Positions 35,398-44,316 of a stretch of 64,000 nucleotides of DNA are shown piece after piece (position 1 is the first letter of the stretch; the number at the start of each line of letters is the position of its first letter). Below the pieces are notes generated by a model, which had not been told where the DNA came from, ran no database searches, and saw only the letters and a program-made list of their open reading frames with translations. The position numbers and the translations under genes are program-made. The stretch is from Halostagnicola kamekurae (GTDB lineage: Archaea > Halobacteriota > Halobacteria > Halobacteriales > Natrialbaceae): contig NZ_FOZS01000002.1 in NCBI RefSeq assembly GCF_900116205.1, positions 558,001-622,000 of the forward strand, written 5' to 3'.

Positions 35398-35754
35398 ATG
35401 ATCGTCCTAGCATCGCTCGCGCTCGGCGTCATCGCCGTTCTCGTCGTCGGATCGTGGCTGATCAAGCGGTTCCGGGGTCCCTCGAGCGATCGACGGGACT
35501 CGCTCGAGAGCCATCGCGAAGCTCAGGAGCGAGAGCCGCCGGTCGCTATCGGCGACGAACGGACGGTGGGGGTCGAGGAATTCACCGAGCACCATTCGGG
35601 GGAGCGTCAGGCGGTAACCAAAGTCGAGGGGTTCGTCGTCTTCGTCGAAGACCTCCCGTCGGACGTCGACGTCGCGGACGCGATCGAGATCAAGATCACC
35701 TCGTTCAACCGCGGCCACACGTCGGCGACGGCAACGTGTCTGGGTCGGGCGTAG
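35398..35754 (+). CDS. TRAM domain protein with N-terminal membrane segment
   Basis: 118 aa. An N-terminal hydrophobic helix (IVLASLALGVIAVLVVGSWL) is followed by a charged linker and a TRAM domain at about 55-118: VGVEEFTEHHSGERQAVTK, then GFVVFVEDLP, and the terminal DAIEIKITSFNRGHTSATAT. TRAM proteins bind RNA; archaeal stand-alone TRAM proteins act as RNA chaperones. The membrane tether is a notable addition. Confidence 0.88.
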   Translation: MIVLASLALGVIAVLVVGSWLIKRFRGPSSDRRDSLESHREAQEREPPVAIGDERTVGVEEFTEHHSGERQAVTKVEGFVVFVEDLPSDVDVADAIEIKITSFNRGHTSATATCLGRA

Positions 35755-35949
35755 TCGGGTTCTCGAGGTGTCACCTAGCGCGACGCGTTCTTGTTACAGC
35801 CCCGTTCCGACGTTGACAGAACTCGATTCCGGGAGAGAGTTCTCACTCCCGAGAGAGGCTTCAACAGCCCCACAGCGGCCGCTCTCTCGAACTGGCGCGA
35901 AAAAGACGAATCGAGCGTCGAAAAACGGAAACGCGGGAAGAAGACGTCC

Positions 35950-36831
35950 TTAGAGCAGGCCGGTCTTCTGGAGTTTCATCAGGTCCTCGGTGTCGAGGGT
36001 CTCTCCTTCCTTGAACTTCTGGTAGATCTCCTCGGCTTCCTCCTTGGCCTCCTCCTTTTTCTTGTCCCGCTGGGACTTGCGCTCTTTTTCCTCTTTCTTG
36101 TCGAGTTCGCGCAGGCGCTTCTGGACGCGGACGAAGTCCTCGTGGTGCTGGTCGGCCGCTTCCTGGGCCTCGACGAAGGACTCGTGCATCTCGTCGGCTT
36201 CGTCGCGGATGTCGTCGGCCTCGCGATAGGCCTCGATCATCTCGTTGTGATGCTCTTGGGCCTTGTCCGCGAGTTCGGTGACCTTCTGGTGGTGCTGAGA
36301 GGCCTCCGATCGGACTTCTTCTGCTTCCTCGACGAGTTCTTCGAGGTCGTCGTTTTGATCGAGTTTGTCCTTGCGCTCTGCGTACTCCTCGCGCTTGGAC
36401 TCGATTTTCTCGATGAGCTCCTGTTCTTCCTCACTCGAGAGGACTTCGGTCTGCTGTTTGAACTCGAGTTGTTCGATCTCCTCTTCGAGCTCCTCGAGGT
36501 CCTTTCCTTCGTCGAGTTCCATGTCCGATTTGAGCTTCTCGACGCGGTCGAAGAGCTTGTTCGCTTCCGCGTTGAGCTCGTTGCGGCTCTCTTTGTGCTC
36601 TTGGACCTTCTCGTTGAGCTCGTCGCGTTTTTCGCGGTGTTCCTGTGCCTCGTCGACCTTCTCGCGTGTCTTCGCGTTCAGGTCGTCGCGGCTGGATGCC
36701 CGCTCGGAGGCCATCTGGTTGAGATCGTTTCGCCGATCTCGGAGCTGGCCGGCCATCTTGATGAGCTGGCCTTTCGATTTGTTTTCGAGGTCGTCTTCTG
36801 TGAGTTCGATGTTTTTGGATTCGTCTACCAT
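35950..36831 (-). CDS. Archaeal coiled-coil protein
   Basis: 293 aa, nearly all predicted coiled coil rich in Glu/Lys/Arg (heptads from about 15 to 270) with no membrane or catalytic motif. The C-terminal YQKFKEGETLDTEDLMKLQK is conserved in archaeal relatives of this protein family, which often sit next to a phosphoserine phosphatase gene. It is not next to one here. Function unknown; a scaffold or structural role is inferred. Confidence 0.82.
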   Translation of the reverse strand: MVDESKNIELTEDDLENKSKGQLIKMAGQLRDRRNDLNQMASERASSRDDLNAKTREKVDEAQEHREKRDELNEKVQEHKESRNELNAEANKLFDRVEKLKSDMELDEGKDLEELEEEIEQLEFKQQTEVLSSEEEQELIEKIESKREEYAERKDKLDQNDDLEELVEEAEEVRSEASQHHQKVTELADKAQEHHNEMIEAYREADDIRDEADEMHESFVEAQEAADQHHEDFVRVQKRLRELDKKEEKERKSQRDKKKEEAKEEAEEIYQKFKEGETLDTEDLMKLQKTGLL

Positions 36832-37291
36832 GTGTTTCTAAACCCTCTGTGCCATTCCCGCATCGGCGACAGCGTTCGCTCAGGACCTGCGAAATCTCGG
36901 TGAATAAGATTTCCTGTCATCGTTCGTCGAGCGATACGCGCCCCGATGGCGTTCTGGTACCCGTAACTACTGTCGCATGTAATTTAAATGTACCGGTGCA
37001 ACACCCCCTGAAAACCGTTAGCAGGAAGCCCATATCGTGTGTTGAGTATTACCACGGGGTGGGCAATTGTATATAAACGGACGCAGCTCGAGCGGGAGAT
37101 TTGTCGTTAAAGCCATACTTCGTAGGCCCTACATTAACTGTTCGTCAGGTCAGGCCGGCTCACGTGTGACAACCTTCGATAGCAGACGTTGGAAACACCG
37201 AACGCAACGCGGTTCGATCGGTATCCGTTCCACTTTCACTTTCACTCTCCTGTTAACGGGGATTAACGTACGCTCCAGCGAAGTATCTGGT
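36832..37291. other. 460-base intergenic region with two TATA-like elements
   Basis: No recognisable gene. A TTTAAAT element near 36980-36987 is placed for the coiled-coil gene on the minus strand. TATATAAAC at about 37069-37077 is a strong TATA box on the plus strand but lies 215 bases before the next ORF, implying a long leader or a separate RNA. A small GTAGG-C-CCTAC hairpin (near 37120) and a TTTCAC repeat (37230-37245) follow. Confidence 0.45.
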
Positions 37292-37471
37292 ATGCTGGAC
37301 GAGCTCACCTGCACGTGCGAACGCTGCGATCAGTCGCTCGAGGACGATCGACTGATGCTCTCGATGCGAACCGACGGGGGAACGCGTCGAGCCTACGAGT
37401 GTCGGTGCGGGGCGGTCACGATCACCGTCGTCGGCGACGAGGGGGTCGACGACCGTTCGACGATTCGATAA
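37292..37471 (+). CDS. Small zinc-ribbon protein
   Basis: 59 aa: MLDELTCTCERCDQSLEDD, then YECRCGAVTITVVG. Two CxC/CxxC pairs suggest a zinc ribbon. No family is assigned. The start is the ATG at 37292; the frame is open upstream but that part has no haloarchaeal protein character. It is convergent with cetZ. Confidence 0.6.
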   Translation: MLDELTCTCERCDQSLEDDRLMLSMRTDGGTRRAYECRCGAVTITVVGDEGVDDRSTIR

Positions 37472-37608
37472 GGCCACCACTGCGCTTGAACGAACCGCCG
37501 CCGGTAATCGGTTTCGCCACCGATTATCGGTCTCGTCGCCGACCCTCGGTCCCGCCCCGCTCGTACGACGGGTTCGGCAAACGGGACACCGAGACGGCCC
37601 GATTCGGT

Positions 37609-38691
37609 CTAGAACAGGTTCTCGAGTCGGTCGTCGGCAAACTGTTCGGCGGGGTCTTCGTTCGGCTCGTCCTGTTGTTTCTGTGCCTCGCGGGCGCGTT
37701 CCATGAACTCGTCGATGCGATCGGACCGTTCGACGCCACCCAGCAATACGAGCGCAGCGACTCGGTCGCTCTGCAAGGGGAAGTCGCCGCCCCGAACCTG
37801 CATGCTGCCCGTTTCGTCCTCGAGCCAGCGTCGGGACTTTTCGACGCCCTTTCGCGGAATCACGTCGGGATCGCCGGCGATGACGAGCAGCGCCGAATCG
37901 GCGGTCGTCGCGTCGGGAAGGCTCGTCCCCGTCAGCAGGGACTGCCTCGAGACGTTCATCACCGTTCGGATGTTCTCCTCGCTGTTGTCGGCCGCGAGCT
38001 CGCTCGCGTATCCGAGCGCAGCGACGCCGCCGCCCCGGAGCGTGTTGATGACCTCGCTCGAGTCGACGACGCTCTCGCCGACGCCGTCCATTCCCTCGCC
38101 CGAGGCGAACAGCAAGCCCACGCGCTGGGCGATGTTCTCGTTGATCGTCTCGAACGCGCCTTCGACGCTCTCGCCCTGTTCGTGCCACGCGTCGTTGTCG
38201 ACCAGCAGCGTCGAATCTGCTTCCCGGATGATCGTCTTCAGGGACCGTCCGGCGTTGGCCTGGTACAGCGAACCCTCGTTGCGCCCGGGGAGGATGCCGA
38301 GCGCGTAGACCGGAATGTCGTAGATCCGCTGGAGGTTGTTGACGAGCACTGGCGCGCCGCCGCTTCCGGTGCCGCCACCGAGCCCGGCGACGACGAATAT
38401 CGCGTCCGCGCTCGAGGTGATCCGTCCGTCGAGACCGCCGATCACCTGGTCGATGTCGCTTTGCATGATCTCTGCGCCGAGTTCGTTATCGCCGCCGACA
38501 CCGTGGCCGTTGACGCGGTCTGCACCGATCAGCTGCGTGTCGACGAACTCGAGGGACTGGAGATCTGCTTTCGCGGAGTTGACGACGAACCCACCTTGAA
38601 TCGCGTCGAACCCCATGTCAGCATCGAACCGGACGAGCCGTTCGGTGACCTTTCCACCAGCCTGGCCCACCCCGATCAGGGCAACTTTCAT
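37609..38691 (-). CDS. cetZ: Tubulin/FtsZ family GTPase, CetZ group
   Basis: 360 aa. N-terminal VALIGVGQAGGKVTERL is the nucleotide-binding start. GLGGGTGSGGAPVLVNNL is the tubulin GGGTGS signature. The T7 region reads DSSEVINTLRGGGVAALGY. CetZ proteins are the haloarchaeal tubulin relatives that shape cells and motile rods. Length is slightly under CetZ1 (about 395). Divergent from the coiled-coil protein at 38787 with a 95-base gap. FtsZ itself is less likely because the N-terminal MKVALIGVG and lack of a typical FtsZ tail fit CetZ. Confidence 0.93.
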   Translation of the reverse strand: MKVALIGVGQAGGKVTERLVRFDADMGFDAIQGGFVVNSAKADLQSLEFVDTQLIGADRVNGHGVGGDNELGAEIMQSDIDQVIGGLDGRITSSADAIFVVAGLGGGTGSGGAPVLVNNLQRIYDIPVYALGILPGRNEGSLYQANAGRSLKTIIREADSTLLVDNDAWHEQGESVEGAFETINENIAQRVGLLFASGEGMDGVGESVVDSSEVINTLRGGGVAALGYASELAADNSEENIRTVMNVSRQSLLTGTSLPDATTADSALLVIAGDPDVIPRKGVEKSRRWLEDETGSMQVRGGDFPLQSDRVAALVLLGGVERSDRIDEFMERAREAQKQQDEPNEDPAEQFADDRLENLF

Positions 38692-38786
38692 ACGACTATC
38701 ATGCGGGGGAGGGCTGTTGAACGTTGCGGGGTGACTCTGCGCCGATCGGGCGGACGTTTAAGTAACGTGACGCGGCCAGAGCGCCC

Positions 38787-39566
38787 ATGAGCGATTTTGA
38801 GCGGGTCGAGCGGCGACTCACGGCCGTCGAACGAACACTCGCGGACGCGGAGCGGCCGGTGAGCGACCTCCCGGAGCGGGCCGCGCTGGCCGACGAGGTC
38901 GAACGTCTGAACGATCGGATCGACGACCTCAGCGCCCGCGTCGCCGGCCTCGAGGGGAGCACGCAGGCGCTGTGCGGGTACGTGGGGAACGTCCGATCGG
39001 TCAACGAAGCCGTCGAACGGCGCGCCGACGCCGCCGTCGCGACCGTGGACCGACTCGAGGGTCGCGTCGACGCGCTCGAGGATACCCGAACCGACGCGGG
39101 GGCGACTCTCGTCGTCTCGAGAGCCTTGCTCCGCGATTCGCAAGCGGGCCGTTACCAGTCGAAACCCGAACGCGGAACCGGTCGCGATACCGATTCGGAT
39201 TCGGCGATCGAGCAGCGAGTGACGTCCGAACCCATCCCGCCGGCGTTCGATCCGGTCATCGACGACGACCAACGGTTCGTCGCCAGCAGCGACGATCAGA
39301 CTCGAGCGGACGCGAACCCCGGCCGCCGCTCCCTCGACGACTCGAGTACTACCGGTCACCGTCGAATCGAAGCGCAACTCGCCGAACTCACCGGGACCGG
39401 TGACGAACCAGGTCGGCGCGCCTCCGCAAAACGAACTGCTGGCGCGACTGAGCAGCCGTCGACCGGTTCCGATGGGCCGGCACGCACGTCGTCACGCGCG
39501 GACGACGATACGGATACATCGCGCGATAGAACGCTATTCGAGGCGGTTCGAGGGCTGTTTTCGTGA
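38787..39566 (+). CDS. Haloarchaeal coiled-coil protein with disordered tail
   Basis: 259 aa. The first 110 residues form an acidic coiled coil (ERVERRLTAVERTLADAERP, DRIDDLSARVAGLEG) punctuated by ALCGYVGNV. The rest is Asp/Arg/Thr-rich and apparently disordered, ending with a short hydrophobic LFEAVRGLFS. No enzyme motif. Haloarchaeal genomes carry this type of protein; the function is unknown. It shares its control region with cetZ, but a link to it is only inference. Confidence 0.72.
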   Translation: MSDFERVERRLTAVERTLADAERPVSDLPERAALADEVERLNDRIDDLSARVAGLEGSTQALCGYVGNVRSVNEAVERRADAAVATVDRLEGRVDALEDTRTDAGATLVVSRALLRDSQAGRYQSKPERGTGRDTDSDSAIEQRVTSEPIPPAFDPVIDDDQRFVASSDDQTRADANPGRRSLDDSSTTGHRRIEAQLAELTGTGDEPGRRASAKRTAGATEQPSTGSDGPARTSSRADDDTDTSRDRTLFEAVRGLFS

Positions 39567-39696
39567 TTGACGCGCGTTCCTCCAACGAATACGTCTCGCT
39601 CGCGACCGGTTTCGCCCAGACGAGACGCGGCCGCGTGGTGCTCGCCGGTCGGCCTCGATGGCAACCCATATTGGTGCGTTTCCCGTTCGACCCGGT

Positions 39697-40122
39697 ATGT
39701 TCTACGAGCAGCGGATGTCCGTTCCGGCTTCGCCGGCGGAACTTCGCGCGGAGTACGACGAGGAGTTCGTCCAGATACTCGAGACCGCGGGCCTCGAGCA
39801 CGTCTCGATGCTCACGGGTATCGACGAGGAGCGCCTCGAGGCAATCGGGACGGACGAGCAGCCGTCGCTGTCGCTCGAGGAGGCGGCCCAGATACAGTCT
39901 CAGGGCGCGGACGAGCCCGATCCGGAGACGATCGAAACGATGGCCTGCGAACACCTCCTTCTCGGGATGTCGACCGCCGTCCTCGACGTGGACGCGGTCG
40001 AAAGCGAACTGGCGATCGACCTCGATCCCAAAGAGATCCAACAGAAGGTCGAACGTCGGGCCCCGATGTCGTTCGCGGAGTACGTCCACTTACAGCACGT
40101 GATCGTGGGCAACACCCCGTAG
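39697..40122 (+). CDS. DUF5791 family protein
   Basis: 141 aa, acidic, helical: MFYEQRMSVPASPAELRAEY, VSMLTGIDEERLEAI, LLLGMSTAVLDVDAVES and a last helix APMSFAEYVHLQHVI. I recognise it as the small haloarchaeal DUF5791 type; function unknown. It starts at the ATG at 39697. It lies about 130 bases after the coiled-coil gene and is convergent with the HTH gene. Confidence 0.75.
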   Translation: MFYEQRMSVPASPAELRAEYDEEFVQILETAGLEHVSMLTGIDEERLEAIGTDEQPSLSLEEAAQIQSQGADEPDPETIETMACEHLLLGMSTAVLDVDAVESELAIDLDPKEIQQKVERRAPMSFAEYVHLQHVIVGNTP

Positions 40123-40145
40123 CTCAGACGACGCGAGGAAGCGAG

Positions 40146-40925
40146 TTACCCCTCGAGCACTTCGTACGCCACACCGGCGTCTCGAAGCGCGTCCGTGACC
40201 CGACCGACCGAGTCGATCGTCACGACGGCGACCACCTCGAGGCCGCGTTCCGCGGCGTCCGCGGCGACCTCGCCGCCGGCGAAGTTCACGGCCGGATCGG
40301 TGCCGGCCTGTCGGCAGGCGACGACGGCTTCGACACCGGTTGCGACCACGAGGTCGGCGCCATCACAGGTTTCGGAGACGAACTCGTCCGCGATGGCGCG
40401 GCTCCCGCCGGCGCGGACCGCGGGTACCTGCAACACGGTGACGGAGCCGGGCTCGAGTTCCATGACGCCCTCGAAGCTGGTGACGCCGACGTCGGTTCCC
40501 GCCTCGGCGTCGGTCGTCGCGACACCAGTTGCCGGCCCCTCCTCGCCCGCCTTCGCGTGCAAGAGGCCATCCCGAACGAATAGGGTGACGGTCTCGCCTT
40601 CCTCGATATCGTCGGTCGCGATGTAGGCGGCTTCGCTCATCGCGTCGAGGACGTCGCCGGTGACGTGATCCGCGAACCGTCGAACGTCGTCGGCGGTGGT
40701 AAAGAGCCAGTCGACGCCCTCGTTGGTGACGCGATAGCGAGAGCGCCCCTCCTTCTCGACGAGGCCGTCGTCGACGAGGTCGCGGATATACTCGCTGACC
40801 GCCTGGCTCGTCACCCCGACGTCGGCTGCGATCTCTCCCTGGCTGACCGCGGGCTGGCGCTCGGCGATCTGGACGAGGATCCGAAACCGCGTCGCAGCCC
40901 GCTTGTTGTCGAGGACATCGACCAT
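40146..40925 (-). CDS. Winged-helix transcriptional regulator, haloarchaeal type
   Basis: 259 aa. N-terminal HTH at about 10-75: RILVQIAERQPAVSQGEIAA, VTSQAVSEYIRDLVDDGLV and a wing with RYRVTNEG. The C-terminal two-thirds is a single domain (TDDIEEGETVTLFVRDGLLH, GSVTVLQVPAV, GADLVVATGVEAV) that probably binds a ligand. The ATG at 40925 (MVDVLDNKR) is the family start. It is divergent from the nucleoside hydrolase gene at 41050, which might be its target. Confidence 0.85.
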   Translation of the reverse strand: MVDVLDNKRAATRFRILVQIAERQPAVSQGEIAADVGVTSQAVSEYIRDLVDDGLVEKEGRSRYRVTNEGVDWLFTTADDVRRFADHVTGDVLDAMSEAAYIATDDIEEGETVTLFVRDGLLHAKAGEEGPATGVATTDAEAGTDVGVTSFEGVMELEPGSVTVLQVPAVRAGGSRAIADEFVSETCDGADLVVATGVEAVVACRQAGTDPAVNFAGGEVAADAAERGLEVVAVVTIDSVGRVTDALRDAGVAYEVLEG

Positions 40926-41049
40926 ACACTGGCCTGTTGGAGGAGGGCACCAAAAAGGGGCGTGGTCGCGCGATTGGCGCTCCTCGCCGTCGGAGGGTAC
41001 GAATCCCCGGTCCAGTTCCTTTAACTCTCGTCGATTCGACGGTACGGGC

Positions 41050-42006
41050 ATGCCTCGGCCGCTCCTGATCGATACCGATCCCGGGTGCGACGACGCGCTG
41101 GCGCTCTTGCTCGCCCTCGAGCGCGACGAACTCGACGTCGTCGGTCTGAGTACCGTCCACGGCAACGCGTCGCTCGCCGATACGACGCGAAACGCGCGGT
41201 CGCTCCTCGAGTGCTTCGACCGGACCGACGTCCCGCTCGCGAAGGGGGCGACGCTGCCGCTCACGGCCGAACTCGAGACGGCCGAGCACATCCACGGCGC
41301 GGGCGGGATCCGCGGCGAACTGCCCGAGCCGACGAGCGCGACGGAGCCGCTCGAGCGACACAGTGCGCAGTTCATCGTCGAGAAGGCGCGGGAGTATGAT
41401 GGCGAACTGACGCTCGCGGCGATCGGCCCGCTGACGAACGTCGCGCTCGCGCTCGCGATCGAACCCGACCTCCCGGACCTGCTCGACGAACTGATCGTCA
41501 TGGGCGGCGCGGCGTTCGTCCCCGGCAACGTCACGCCGCTCGCGGAGGCGAACTTCCGGTCCGATCCGGAGGCGGCCGCGCGAGTCGTTCGAGACGCGCA
41601 GCCGACGATCGTGGGCCTGGACGTGACCAATGGCGCGAACGTCCCCGGCGAGTGGATCGACTCGCTGCCGGAATCGACCGCCCTCGGTCGCTCGGTCGTC
41701 GAGTGGTTCACCTACTACTCGGGCGACCAGCTCGAGCAGTACGAGTACGAGACGACGGCGATCCACGACGCGCTGGCGATCGCGGGGCTCGTCGACGAGA
41801 GTGTTCTCGAGACTGAGCGCTACCACATGCAGGTCGGCACCGACTCGGATCTCGATCGCGGCGCGCTCGTCTGTGACGCGACCGACGTCACGGACGGAGA
41901 ACCGAACGGCTCCGTCGCCCTCGAGGCCGACTTCGAACGCTATCGAGAACTCCTCACGGGGGCGGTCGAGCGAACGCTCGAAACTCGCGCCGACCGCAGA
42001 GCTTAG
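41050..42006 (+). CDS. Nucleoside hydrolase (inosine/uridine-preferring type)
   Basis: 318 aa. LLIDTDPGCDDALALLLAL contains the DxDPGxDDA calcium-binding signature. VHGNASL, ALGPLTNVALAL (here AIGPLTNVALALAI), VMGGAAFVPGNVTPLAEANF and IHDALAIA (the late Asp) complete the active site. Cleaves ribonucleosides to base and ribose. A CTTTAACT TATA element is about 24 bases before the ATG (leaderless). Its stop codon overlaps the convergent enolase-family gene by 3 bases (42003-42006). Confidence 0.93.
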   Translation: MPRPLLIDTDPGCDDALALLLALERDELDVVGLSTVHGNASLADTTRNARSLLECFDRTDVPLAKGATLPLTAELETAEHIHGAGGIRGELPEPTSATEPLERHSAQFIVEKAREYDGELTLAAIGPLTNVALALAIEPDLPDLLDELIVMGGAAFVPGNVTPLAEANFRSDPEAAARVVRDAQPTIVGLDVTNGANVPGEWIDSLPESTALGRSVVEWFTYYSGDQLEQYEYETTAIHDALAIAGLVDESVLETERYHMQVGTDSDLDRGALVCDATDVTDGEPNGSVALEADFERYRELLTGAVERTLETRADRRA

Positions 42007-43202
42007 TTGTACACTCGGCGTCCGATCGCGTTCTCCTCGATGAACTCCCAGTCGTACTCGACGCCGAGCCCGGGACCGTCAGGTACCGGCACGGTTCCGT
42101 CGTCGTCGATCGACTCGAGGGCTTCGGAGTACTCGCCGCGGTAGACCGGCGGCTGGGTGTTCGCACAGTCGGGGTGGACCAGCGCGCGTTCGTAGTAGTT
42201 CGCGTTTCGAATCGCGGCGAGACACTGGCGTTGGGCGGGTCCAGGCGCGTGAAACTCGACGTCCAGCCCGAACCCTTCGGCGATCCGGGCGCGCTTTATC
42301 GCGCCGGTGATCCCGCCGTCGTATTCGGGGTCCGCACGGACGAAGTCCGTCGCGTCGGTGGCGATGAAGTCGGTGAAAGGCTCGAGCCCGCGAACGTGTT
42401 CGGTCTGGAGGATCGGCGTCTCGAGCGATTCCCGGAGCTTTCGGTGGGCGTGTTGGGAGATGCCGCCGTCACGGTAGGGATCCTCGTACCAGAAGAAGTC
42501 CTGTTCGTCGCAAGCCCGCCCGACTTTGAGCGCGTCGCCGTAGGTCTGGTACTCGCAGGCAGGGTCGATCATCAGGTCCATCTCGTCGCCGACGCGCTCG
42601 CCGACGGCGCGGACCGTCTCTACCTCCCGGTCGATGTCCCTGGCTGCGTCGCTGCCGCCCCAGCCGTGTATTTTGAAGCCGGGATAGCCGAGCTCGAGAC
42701 ACTCCTCGGCGAAGTCGGCGTAGGCTTCCGGCGAGTCCAGCCCGCCGTTGTCGTCGGCGTGATAGGTCGAGGCGTAGGCCGGGAGCCGGGTGGTGTAGGT
42801 GCCGAGCAGTTCGTGGATCGGCGCGTCGTAGTACTTCCCGGCGAAGTCCCAGAGCGCGATGTCGACCGGTCCGATCCCCATCCGGTCGTACTTTCGCAGG
42901 CCGCGTTTGATCTCGCTCCAGTGGCGTTCGCGCTCGAGCGGGTTCTCGCCCACGAGGTAGTCCGCGAACGTGTTGATCTGTGCGGCCGCCGGCGAGTTGC
43001 CGCCGACGTACTCGCCGGTGATCCCGGCGTCGGTTTCGATGCTGAGTGCGAACAGTTTCCGCGTCGTCGTCGAACCGGGCTCGTAGACCAGGTTGAACCC
43101 GTTGCCGTCAGTTCCGACGTCCGACAGTTCGTAGGAAAATTCGACTGACTCGATTTCGGTTATCTGTGGTGGCACGCCAAAACGAGGAACGGCCAGCCAC
43201 AT
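42003..43202 (-). CDS. Enolase superfamily enzyme (mandelate racemase/muconate lactonizing type)
   Basis: 399 aa. N-terminal capping domain (ITEIESVEFSYEL) and a TIM-barrel: YPGFKIHGWGG at the end of strand 2 (Lys-x-His, where mandelate racemase has Lys-x-Lys), then MIDPACEY, WYEDP and ILQTEHVRG as the three metal-binding carboxylates, and EFHAPG with a late His. Likely a sugar-acid dehydratase or racemase; substrate unknown. ATG 43202 is used; an in-frame GTG at 43214 would add four residues. Confidence 0.87.
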   Translation of the reverse strand: MWLAVPRFGVPPQITEIESVEFSYELSDVGTDGNGFNLVYEPGSTTTRKLFALSIETDAGITGEYVGGNSPAAAQINTFADYLVGENPLERERHWSEIKRGLRKYDRMGIGPVDIALWDFAGKYYDAPIHELLGTYTTRLPAYASTYHADDNGGLDSPEAYADFAEECLELGYPGFKIHGWGGSDAARDIDREVETVRAVGERVGDEMDLMIDPACEYQTYGDALKVGRACDEQDFFWYEDPYRDGGISQHAHRKLRESLETPILQTEHVRGLEPFTDFIATDATDFVRADPEYDGGITGAIKRARIAEGFGLDVEFHAPGPAQRQCLAAIRNANYYERALVHPDCANTQPPVYRGEYSEALESIDDDGTVPVPDGPGLGVEYDWEFIEENAIGRRVYN

Positions 43203-43339
43203 AATATCTGTCACGAGATGGGATTGTAACGCGACCCGGCCGGTCCGCTCGTGACGATTCGGTCTCGAGCGACGGGTCTCACGAGCGCGCCAGTTCCGAC
43301 CCGAGGAGCACGCCAGTTCCGGCCCAAGAACCTAGTACG

Positions 43340-43987
43340 ATGGCGTCGTATGCCCATCCGATGTTCGCGGATCGAACCGACGCCGGCGACCGACTCGCAG
43401 CGGAACTCGAGCGCCGGGGGATCGACGCCGACATCGTCCTCGGCATTCCCCGCGGCGCGCTGCCGGTCGCGAGACCGGTCGCAGACGCGCTCGAGGCGGA
43501 CCTCGACGTGGTCGTCGCTCGAAAGCTCGGCGCGCCGAACAACCCGGAACTGGCTGTGGGAGCGGTCGCGAGCGAGGGGAGCGTCTGGCTCAACGACCCG
43601 CTCGTGGAGCGACTCGGCGTCTCCGACTCGTACCTCGAGTCGATCCGCAGCGAGGAGGCGACGAACGCGCGCGAGAAAGCCGACCGCTACCGCGAGACGC
43701 CCGGACTACCGGATCTCGAGGGCAAACACGTGGTGGTCGTCGACGACGGCGTGGCGACCGGCGCGACCGCGATCGCCTGTCTTCGACAGGTCCGAGAAGC
43801 GGACGCGGCCCGCGTTACCCTCGCCGTTCCGGTCGGCCCGCCCGACTCACTCGCCAACCTCGAGGACGAAGCCGATGAGGTCGTCGCGCTGAAAACTCCC
43901 GCCGACTTCCGCGCCGTCGGCCAGTACTATCGAACGTTCGGGCAGGTGACCGACGAGGAGGCGATCGAGTACCTGAATCGCGGGTGA
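43340..43987 (+). CDS. Phosphoribosyltransferase family protein
   Basis: 215 aa type I PRTase fold: VVVVDDGVATGATA is the PRPP loop and VLGIPRGALPVA and KLGAPNNPELAVGA are typical of COG1926-like proteins. A variable middle (RSEEATNAREKADRYRE) follows. Substrate unknown; members are often annotated as predicted phosphoribosyltransferases of unclear specificity. ATG 43340. Confidence 0.88.
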   Translation: MASYAHPMFADRTDAGDRLAAELERRGIDADIVLGIPRGALPVARPVADALEADLDVVVARKLGAPNNPELAVGAVASEGSVWLNDPLVERLGVSDSYLESIRSEEATNAREKADRYRETPGLPDLEGKHVVVVDDGVATGATAIACLRQVREADAARVTLAVPVGPPDSLANLEDEADEVVALKTPADFRAVGQYYRTFGQVTDEEAIEYLNRG

Positions 43988-44028
43988 GTCTCTCGGGTTC
44001 CGAACCAGCGCGTGGACCTCGCGAGCCG

Positions 44029-44259
44029 TCAAGACGAGGCGTCGCTCATCACGAACGTGAACACGAACAGTCCGGCGGCGACCAGCCCGACGGTCGCGAG
44101 TCCGTACTCGAGAACGCCGACGACGCTCCCGCCCCAGACGAGGAGCCAGGCGAACGTTATCGACAGAATCGCGTTCAGGACGGCGACGACCCGCGGGTCT
44201 CCCGGGGAGGACTCGAGGCCCTCCCGAAAGCCGGCTCGGTCGTCGTCCGCGTCGCTCAT
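44029..44259 (-). CDS. Small two-helix membrane protein
   Basis: 76 aa. A polar start is followed by two hydrophobic segments, VVAVLNAILSITFAWLLVWG and VGLVAAGLFVFTFVM. Conserved-looking haloarchaeal microprotein; no motif. It sits between the PRTase and the COG0523 gene. Confidence 0.65.
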   Translation of the reverse strand: MSDADDDRAGFREGLESSPGDPRVVAVLNAILSITFAWLLVWGGSVVGVLEYGLATVGLVAAGLFVFTFVMSDASS

Positions 44260-44316
44260 GGCACAACTGGCGGCCGTCGATCACTTAGTCGTTACTGTGT
44301 CGGGGTTCGATGGGGG

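Noticed and set aside
35791-36903. 370-codon plus-strand frame opposite the coiled-coil gene
   Set aside because: Its Leu/Phe/Val-rich translation is the shadow of Glu/Lys-rich coiled-coil codons, not a membrane protein.
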